Positions 33,621 to 38,542 of a DNA stretch of 38,542 nucleotides are shown here, piece after piece (within the stretch, counting starts at the first letter, position 1; every line of letters starts with the position of its first letter). The stretch covers positions 1 to 38,542 of the forward strand of contig JACPXL010000024.1 of assembly GCA_016196555.1 (NCBI GenBank), in the 5' to 3' direction. The notes under the pieces are model-generated. The model saw only the letters and a list, made by a program, of their open reading frames with translations. It searched no databases and was not told the DNA's origin. The translations under genes were made by a program, and so were the position numbers. The stretch comes from Candidatus Omnitrophota bacterium (GTDB lineage Bacteria; Omnitrophota; Omnitrophia; Omnitrophales; Aquincolibacteriaceae).

Positions 33621-34103
33621 TTAAATTTCCGTCTCCGGACCGCGTATATCTTTACGCTCAATCCAGCGATTAATGCGGGAAAAAATAATCAGAATGACGA
33701 GCGTCAGAAGGGTTGTCAGTAAAGCGGGTTTGTACTGAGCGATACCGCAAGCAAGTCCTATTCCTGCCACAGCAAAAATGCCTGCGGCGGTTGTCAGGCC
33801 GCGAACTCCTTGAGGAAAACGGATAATCGCCCCAGCGCCGAGAAATCCAATGCCGCTTACCACTTGCGCCGCAATTCTGGAAGGATCCACTTCCGCTCCG
33901 AGCGGCTTATAAATTTCGTACATTTCGATGGAAACCAGCATGATCAAGGCCGAACCCACGCTCACCAGGGAATAGGTCCTAAAACCGGCGTCTTTGCCGT
34001 GCCGTTCCCTTTCCAGGCCGATGAGTCCGCCCAGAAAAGTGGCCATGATAAGACGAAAGGCAATATCCAAATCATTGGGGGTAACACTAAACCATTCGGG
34101 CAT
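33621..34103 (-). CDS. MgtC/SapB family membrane protein
   Basis: The 160-residue protein begins its first membrane segment near residue 12 and has the family sequence LGGLIGLERERHGKDAGFRTYSLVSVGSALIMLVS, then VVSGIGFLGAGAIIRFPQGVRGLTTAAGIFAVAGIGLA and a final hydrophobic segment. It lacks the C-terminal ACT-like domain of virulence-type MgtC, so it is the short housekeeping form. Relatives are linked to magnesium and membrane homeostasis; the exact role is unclear. Confidence 0.88.
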   Translation of the reverse strand: MPEWFSVTPNDLDIAFRLIMATFLGGLIGLERERHGKDAGFRTYSLVSVGSALIMLVSIEMYEIYKPLGAEVDPSRIAAQVVSGIGFLGAGAIIRFPQGVRGLTTAAGIFAVAGIGLACGIAQYKPALLTTLLTLVILIIFSRINRWIERKDIRGPETEI

Positions 34104-34148
34104 ATCTTATTTTCGGATCAATACCGGAAAATCTTAATTGACTTGTTC

Positions 34149-34199
34149 GTCATCCTGAACGAAGTGAAGGATCCAGTGAGATTCTTCGGCAGAACGACG
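34149..34199. repeat. dispersed-repeat-like sequence between mgtC and tsaD
   Basis: CGTCATCCTGAACGAAGTGAAGG and a following segment ending CGACG resemble a short repeat family seen in many genomes. It is flanked by CGTC and GACG. Only one copy is present here, so the assignment rests on recall. Confidence 0.4.
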
Positions 34200-35183
34200 T
34201 TACAGATTAGGATTGCCTGTGAGCGTAAGTTTTGAGCGGCGGCCTTTCCGGTAAAGCTCGAAACCGCGGCGGGCAATCATGGCGCCGTTATCGCTTGTCA
34301 AAGAAAGCGGAGGAAACCAAATCTCATAGCCTCGATTTTTTCCTTCGCGGCCCAAAACTTCCCTCAAATGAGAATTGGCGCTGACACCGCCGCCCACCAC
34401 AATGTTTTGCACTTCTTTCAACGCAGCGGCAGCAAGCGTTTTTTCGACAAGCCATTTCACCACAGCCTCCTGAAAACTGGCGGCCATATCCTGAACAAAC
34501 TTCTCATTTATCGTTTTCTCACGGCGCACTTCATAAAGCACGGCGGTTTTAATTCCGCTGAAACTAAAATTAAACGGATTATCTTGTTTGGGTTTTGTAA
34601 AGAGGTACGCCTTGGCATTCCCCGTTTTGGCGAGTTTATCGATGACAGGCCCGCCGGGATAACCAAGTCCCAAAATTTTTGCGACTTTGTCATAGGCTTC
34701 GCCGACGGCATCATCCACGGTCGAGCCAAGGATAAGCGCTTTTCCTTTTTCATGATAAGAAAGGCTGGTATGGCCTCCCGAAACCAAAAGCCCGATATAT
34801 TTTTGAGGTTCTTTTTTTCCAATAAAATTGGCCGCGAGATGCGCTTCAAGATGATTGACACCAATGAATGGAATTCCGAGCTCGTAACCAAGCGCTTTGG
34901 CAAAAGAAACGCCGACTAAAAGAGAGCCAATTAAGCCCGGCCCTTCGGTGACGGCGATAAGATCGATATCGGATTTTTTGATTTTGGCTTCTTTCAACGC
35001 CCGTTCGAAAACAAAATCGATTTGTTCTAAACAGTGGCGCGAAGCGATTTCCGGCACCACTCCCCCAAACGCCTTGTGGCGGAAAAGGCTTGAGGAAACG
35101 ATATTTGAGAGAATTTCATTGCCGTTTTTTAAAACAGCGCAGGAGGTTTCGTCGCAGGAAGTTTCGACACCGAGAGTAATCAC
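34200..35183 (-). CDS. tsaD: tRNA N6-threonylcarbamoyladenosine transferase subunit
   Basis: TsaD transfers the threonylcarbamoyl group to A37 of tRNAs reading ANN codons, as part of the TsaBDE complex. The 327 residues show ASKA-fold features: LGVETSCDETSCAVL at the start, the metal-binding HLEAH (H111, H115), LLVSGGHTSL, and the C-terminal VVGGGVSANSHLR. Its ATG overlaps the gatB stop by four bases. Confidence 0.96.
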   Translation of the reverse strand: MITLGVETSCDETSCAVLKNGNEILSNIVSSSLFRHKAFGGVVPEIASRHCLEQIDFVFERALKEAKIKKSDIDLIAVTEGPGLIGSLLVGVSFAKALGYELGIPFIGVNHLEAHLAANFIGKKEPQKYIGLLVSGGHTSLSYHEKGKALILGSTVDDAVGEAYDKVAKILGLGYPGGPVIDKLAKTGNAKAYLFTKPKQDNPFNFSFSGIKTAVLYEVRREKTINEKFVQDMAASFQEAVVKWLVEKTLAAAALKEVQNIVVGGGVSANSHLREVLGREGKNRGYEIWFPPLSLTSDNGAMIARRGFELYRKGRRSKLTLTGNPNL

Positions 35184-36631
35184 GAGGAAGGAATTAATTT
35201 CTTTCGCAAAATCTCATTGGCCATTTTGGGATTGGCCTTACCCTTGGTTTCTTTCATTAATTGGCCCACAAGAAAACCGAGGGCCTGCTCTTTTCCGGCT
35301 TTGAAATCTTCCGCGGACTTAGGATTGGCGGCGATAATGCGTTCCGCCACTTCTTCAATTAATTTGGTGTCCGTGACTTGCACCCAGCCTTTTTCTTTCA
35401 CGATATCAGCGGCGGATTTCCCGGTCTCAAACATCAGAGGGAGAACATCTTTGGCGATTTTTCCGGAAATCGTATTGTTTTCGATAAGCTGAATAAGGCC
35501 GGCCAAGGCCCCGGGTTTTACGGGCGAAGATTCGATGGTTTTTTTATTTAAATTGAGAAGCGCCAAAAGTTCGGACTGAATCCAATTGCTGACGAGTTTG
35601 GCATTGACTTTATGGCTTAAGCATGCCTCGTAATAATTGGCCAGAATTTTGTCTTCCACCAACACATAGGCATCGTATTCCGAGAGGCCGAAATTTTTGA
35701 TAAAGCGTTCCGCGCGCTGGCTGGGAAGCTCCGGCAAAGTCTGGCGGATTTTTTCTACGGCTTCACGGGAAATGGTAAAAGGCACAAGATCGGGCTCCGG
35801 AAAATAGCGGTAGTCATGCGCCTCTTCTTTGGAACGCATGGAAAAAGTCTGGCTTTTATCGTCATTCCAAAGCCGGGTTTCTTGAACGACTCTTTCGCCG
35901 GCCTCGATCAAATCGGTTTGGCGTTTGATTTCATAATGAATGGCCTTTTGCACGGCCTTGAAAGAGTTGAGATTTTTGATTTCAGCCTTGGTGCCGAATT
36001 TGGTTTCGCCGGTTTTTCTCACCGAAACATTGGCGTCACAGCGAAGCTCGCCCAGTTCCATATTGCATTCACTGACTTCAAGGTATTGAAGAATGGCTTT
36101 GAGCGCCACCAGGTATTCATAGGCTTCTTCCGGGGATCTTAAATCGGGCTCCGAAACAATTTCCAAAAGCGGAACACCGGCCCGGTTATAATCCACCAGA
36201 CTGCCGTCACGAATCCCTTCATGCAAAAGTTTTCCGGCATCTTCTTCTAAATGAGCGCGTGTAATGCCGATTTCTTTTTTATAGGGCTCCCCTTTTTCAT
36301 TTTTACCTTCGATCACAAGCTTGCCGCCATTATTGACCGGCATATCGTATTGAGAAATTTGATAGGCCTTGGGAAGATCGGGATAAAAATAATTTTTGCG
36401 GTCGAATTTGAGACGTTCACTGACATGAGAATTAATGGCAAGCCCCACCTTCATGGCAAGCTGAAGCGCCTTTTCATTTAAAACCGGAAGCGACCCCGGC
36501 CAGCCGAGGCAAACCGGGCATGTGTTCTTATTGGGCTCCGCGCCGAATTCCGTGGGACATGAGCAAAAAAGCTTGGACTTTGTTCCAAGCTGCACATGCA
36601 CTTCCAGTCCTATGACAGGTTCGTAGGTCAT
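35180..36631 (-). CDS. gatB: aspartyl/glutamyl-tRNA(Asn/Gln) amidotransferase subunit B
   Basis: GatB phosphorylates mischarged Glu-tRNA-Gln or Asp-tRNA-Asn so that the GatCAB complex can amidate them. Starting at ATG 36631 (MTYEPVIGLEVHVQL) gives 483 residues, the normal size; an upstream start would add fourteen unrelated residues. Motifs include SKLFCSCPTEFG, NTCPVCLGWPGSLP with zinc-ligand cysteines, and the C-terminal tRNA-binding YqeY-like tail (GFLVGQLMKETKGKANP). The start overlaps the preceding 55-residue gene by ATGA. gatA and gatC are not in the window. Confidence 0.96.
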   Translation of the reverse strand: MTYEPVIGLEVHVQLGTKSKLFCSCPTEFGAEPNKNTCPVCLGWPGSLPVLNEKALQLAMKVGLAINSHVSERLKFDRKNYFYPDLPKAYQISQYDMPVNNGGKLVIEGKNEKGEPYKKEIGITRAHLEEDAGKLLHEGIRDGSLVDYNRAGVPLLEIVSEPDLRSPEEAYEYLVALKAILQYLEVSECNMELGELRCDANVSVRKTGETKFGTKAEIKNLNSFKAVQKAIHYEIKRQTDLIEAGERVVQETRLWNDDKSQTFSMRSKEEAHDYRYFPEPDLVPFTISREAVEKIRQTLPELPSQRAERFIKNFGLSEYDAYVLVEDKILANYYEACLSHKVNAKLVSNWIQSELLALLNLNKKTIESSPVKPGALAGLIQLIENNTISGKIAKDVLPLMFETGKSAADIVKEKGWVQVTDTKLIEEVAERIIAANPKSAEDFKAGKEQALGFLVGQLMKETKGKANPKMANEILRKKLIPSS

Positions 36632-36795
36632 TTTCGTTTGATCGGTAAGCGGACAACTTTTCCATCTCGCCACACAACCGCCGGAACACCCGCTAATTCA
36701 TGTTTAGTTATAGCTTTCTCCACTGCTTTTTTGAGTGCTTTCTCTGCATTTTTATGAAGAGTTGTAACATGCCGTGATTCATTTGCCTTTGTCAT
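36628..36795 (-). CDS. 55-residue partner protein of a zeta-toxin-like gene
   Basis: The product starts MTKANESRHVTTLHKNAEKA, continues through a Lys/Ala-rich helix and ends PAVVWRDGKVVRLPIKRK. Its ATG overlaps the stop of the zeta-toxin-like gene (ATGA) and its TGA overlaps the gatB ATG (ATGA), so the three frames are translationally linked. Small proteins with the VVWRDGKVV ending are often found next to COG4185 zeta-like kinases, so an antitoxin role is likely but not proven. Confidence 0.7.
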   Translation of the reverse strand: MTKANESRHVTTLHKNAEKALKKAVEKAITKHELAGVPAVVWRDGKVVRLPIKRK

Positions 36796-37310
36796 TTGGC
36801 CTCCGCCAATTCTAATATGCGTTTATAAGATACTGCATCTTCAACAATTATTTTATCCATTTTTTCTTCTGCAATTAAGCGGGGGGCGTTCTCGGAATTA
36901 TCAAAAAGCATCCATGAATCCAAAATTGTTTCATAAAGAGAAAAGAAATTTTTAATTCCTTTATGAAACCGGCGGCGTACTACTTTCTCAGATATATTAT
37001 GTCCGCCCATCTTAACTCGAGCAGCAACACGTGCTAAAGAAAGCTTAACATCAGGAATCCAAAGAAAAAAAAGATGAATTTTGTAACCTTTCTTTTTGTA
37101 TTGTTTCAACCGCGAGAGATAAGCCACACCTGATAATGTTGTCTCAAATGCAAAATCGATTTTTTGAGTCACATAAGCTTCAATCTGTTTGACCTTCCCC
37201 AAATCAGTGGACGTTTTGTTAAGAGAAAATAGCCGCAGCCGTTTCTCTTTCTTTTTTTGCTTCTTTTTTTCTTTCTCTTTGTGAATTCTGTGGATATGTG
37301 GATAACTCAC
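36792..37310 (-). pseudogene. zeta toxin/COG4185 ATPase, 5'-truncated beside an IS3 element
   Basis: From about residue 42 the frame matches zeta-like kinases: KQIEAYVTQKIDFAFETTLSG, GYKIHLFFLWIPDVKLSLARV, RVKMGGHNISEKVVRRRF, LFDNSENAPRLIAEE. Zeta toxins phosphorylate UDP-GlcNAc or related targets; COG4185 members are less well known. The N-terminus with the ATP-binding Walker A (GxNGAGKST type) is absent. In its place is a Lys/Glu-rich low-complexity stretch that starts at a GTG against the transposase stop. The gene was probably cut by IS insertion and should lack kinase activity. Confidence 0.78.
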
Positions 37311-38123
37311 TCATGCCGCAGCCCGGCTTTCGTATTCAAAAGGACTCAAAAATCCGAGCGTCGAATGAGCACGCTTGCGATTGTAATACATCTCCACATA
37401 TTCAAAAATCTTTCTCTTTGCTTCCTCTCGGGTTAAGAAACGGCACCGATGAATCAGCTCCACTTTCAGCGTGTGGAAAAAACTCTCAGCAACCGCATTG
37501 TCCCAGCAATCGCCCTTGCGGCTCATGCTGCCGATAAACTCGTTCCGGCTTAAGATCGCCTTGAAGTTGTTTCCAGCATACTGACTGCCGCGATCCGAGT
37601 GACAAATGAGCCCCTTCCCGGGATTGCGTCTCAAAATCGCTTGCATCATAGCCTGAGTCACCAACGTATCCGCGATGGTTTTATCCATAGCTAAGCCCAC
37701 AACACCTCGCGAAAATAAATCCAGCACAGCCGCCAGATACAACCAGCCTTCCAATGTCCAGATGTACGTGATGTCTGAAACCCATACTGCATTCGGCTTC
37801 TGGACCATAAAATTCCGTTCAAGCACATTCGGCCATACCGGATAATCGTGCTTTGAATTCGTCGTCACACGAAACCGGCGCTTCTGGATAGCAATTATCC
37901 TGGCAACCCGCATGACCTTCGCCACCCGGTTCTCTGAACAGCAAATAGACTCAACGTTATTGAGCTGATTCCAGATCCGCGGACTTCCGTAAGTGCTCTT
38001 GTTTTCCACGAATATCCGTCTTATTTCAATGAGCAATTTCTCGTTTTCAAGACGCCGCCGACTCTTCGGTCGCTTCCTGAACGCGTAATACCCGCTCCTC
38101 GATACTTCCAATGCACGGCACAT
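37311..38123 (-). CDS. IS3-family transposase OrfB, DDE catalytic domain
   Basis: The 270-residue product has an HTH_21-like start (SRSGYYAFRKRPKSRRR), then the rve integrase core with the DDE triad: Asp in WVSDITYI, Asp in CHSDRGSQY and Glu in NAVAESFFHTLK. The end YNRKRAHSTLGFLSPFEYE is typical. The reading frame continues upstream of this ATG (FEFIDANRTGFPLEK), so the active enzyme is probably the OrfAB fusion made by frameshifting. All catalytic residues are intact. Confidence 0.95.
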   Translation of the reverse strand: MCRALEVSRSGYYAFRKRPKSRRRLENEKLLIEIRRIFVENKSTYGSPRIWNQLNNVESICCSENRVAKVMRVARIIAIQKRRFRVTTNSKHDYPVWPNVLERNFMVQKPNAVWVSDITYIWTLEGWLYLAAVLDLFSRGVVGLAMDKTIADTLVTQAMMQAILRRNPGKGLICHSDRGSQYAGNNFKAILSRNEFIGSMSRKGDCWDNAVAESFFHTLKVELIHRCRFLTREEAKRKIFEYVEMYYNRKRAHSTLGFLSPFEYESRAAA

Positions 38124-38155
38124 CTTCTCGAGCGGAAACCCCGTACGGTTGGCGT

Positions 38156-38464
38156 CTATGAACTCAAACCGTTGTCGGTCGGTTTTGAAAATATGCCGAC
38201 TGCTTTTTTTAGGATGTCGCGCTCCATCTCGACTTCCCTCAACTGACGCCTTAGCGCTCCCAGCTCGCTCAAATGCCCTTTACCCGGGAATGCCTTATCT
38301 CCCTGGTCTCCAAACTTTTTCTTCCAGTTGTAGATTTGCGTCGCATGAATCCCAAGGCTTCGTGCTACTTCTGCGGCCGTATGGCCGCCCTCTGTGACCA
38401 TTTTAACCGCAGAAATCTTGAAATCCCGATCAAATCGCTTCTTTTTTCCGTTTTCACTTCCCAT
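38156..38464 (-). CDS. IS3-family transposase OrfA
   Basis: The 102-residue protein has the HTH_Tnp_1 fold (KRFDRDFKISAVKMVTEGG, AAEVARSLGIHATQIYNWKKKFG) and a leucine-zipper-like helix (LGALRRQLREVEMERDILKKAVGIF). It binds the IS ends and forms a fusion with OrfB through the slippery run near its 3' end. Confidence 0.93.
   Translation of the reverse strand: MGSENGKKKRFDRDFKISAVKMVTEGGHTAAEVARSLGIHATQIYNWKKKFGDQGDKAFPGKGHLSELGALRRQLREVEMERDILKKAVGIFSKPTDNGLSS
38203..38210 (-). promoter_or_regulatory. programmed -1 frameshift site of the IS3 element
   Basis: On the minus strand the run AAAAAAAG lies in the orfA codons for ILKKAV. A -1 slip leads into the frame reading SSRHIFKTDRQRFEFID and on into OrfB without a stop. 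A7G runs are the usual IS3 slippery site. Confidence 0.8.
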
Positions 38465-38542
38465 TGGACACCCTCCAGTTTTCGAGCCGGCTTCATCCTA
38501 AAACCAACTCTTCGTTGTGTCCACTTTTTCGGGGGAAGATCA

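Larger units (their letters stand above)
37290..38542 (-). mobile_element. IS3-family insertion sequence (orfA-orfB), ending at the window edge
   Basis: The element holds a helix-turn-helix orfA and a DDE orfB in the IS3 layout. The orfA-side end on the minus strand reads TGATCTTCCCCCGAAAAAGT and starts exactly at the last base, 38542, with the TG expected for IS3 ends. The orfB-side end is not clearly matched; it must lie within about 37270-37311, so the left limit is approximate. Confidence 0.85.

Noticed and set aside
37297-37305. Exact DnaA-box sequence TTATCCACA on the minus strand
   Set aside because: It is a single site at the end of an IS element with no cluster, no AT-rich unwinding region and no dnaA or dnaN nearby, so it is not an origin.

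Overview
The window reads as a chromosomal contig from an uncultured Gram-negative bacterium. Lipid A genes (lpxA, lpxB, lpxI, an lpxC-fabZ fusion, msbA), bamA and an ompH/skp-type chaperone show a lipopolysaccharide outer membrane. The LpxC-FabZ fusion, LpxI instead of LpxH, and a small protein resembling the exosortase-associated TIGR04073 family together suggest an Omnitrophota/PVC-like lineage. That placement is inference from gene content; no marker phylogeny was possible.

Layout. (1) 1-5011: tRNA-Asn, an unknown exported protein, msbA, a Gfo/Idh/MocA oxidoreductase paired with lpxB, and a TIGR04073-like secreted protein overlapping the lpxB 3' end. (2) 5038-14433: a nitrogen-control block, all on the minus strand: a GlnE with two extra N-terminal ACT domains, a secreted START-domain protein, glnA, PII (glnK/glnB), amtB, and a NifA/NtrC-like sigma-54 activator that is broken into two frames. 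A near-perfect sigma-54 promoter lies upstream of amtB-glnK. (3) 14420-23391: a long minus-strand run from rpsF through ssb, rpsR, rplI, dnaB, bamA, skp, lpxC-fabZ and lpxA to lpxI, with a good sigma-70 promoter before rpsF. (4) 23409-32799: pth, rplY, prs, glmU, two sugar ABC permeases, clpX, a DUF2442/DUF4160 pair, tRNA-Gln, ispE, a palindromic repeat, a 32-residue basic protein and hisG. (5) 32824-38542: a ZIP metal transporter, an MgtC/SapB protein, tsaD, gatB, a 55-residue partner protein and a zeta-toxin-like gene whose 5' end has been lost at an IS3-family element. That element runs to the last base of the window.

How the genes work together. Region 2 looks like a self-contained ammonium module: AmtB imports ammonium, PII gates AmtB and senses nitrogen status, GlnA assimilates it, GlnE adenylylates GlnA, and the sigma-54 activator would switch on amtB-glnK. 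The most unusual points are the ACT-ACT-GlnE fusion, which could let the adenylyltransferase sense glutamine directly, and the damaged activator beside an intact sigma-54 promoter. Regions 1 and 3 supply lipid A synthesis and outer-membrane assembly. Region 4 resembles the widespread ispE/tRNA-Gln/prs/rplY/pth/rpsF/rpsR/rplI/dnaB neighbourhood, with clpX, permeases and a toxin-antitoxin-like pair set into it. No stretch over 300 bases lacks a gene; the largest gaps (10777-10977 and 12714-12889) hold promoters and hairpins.
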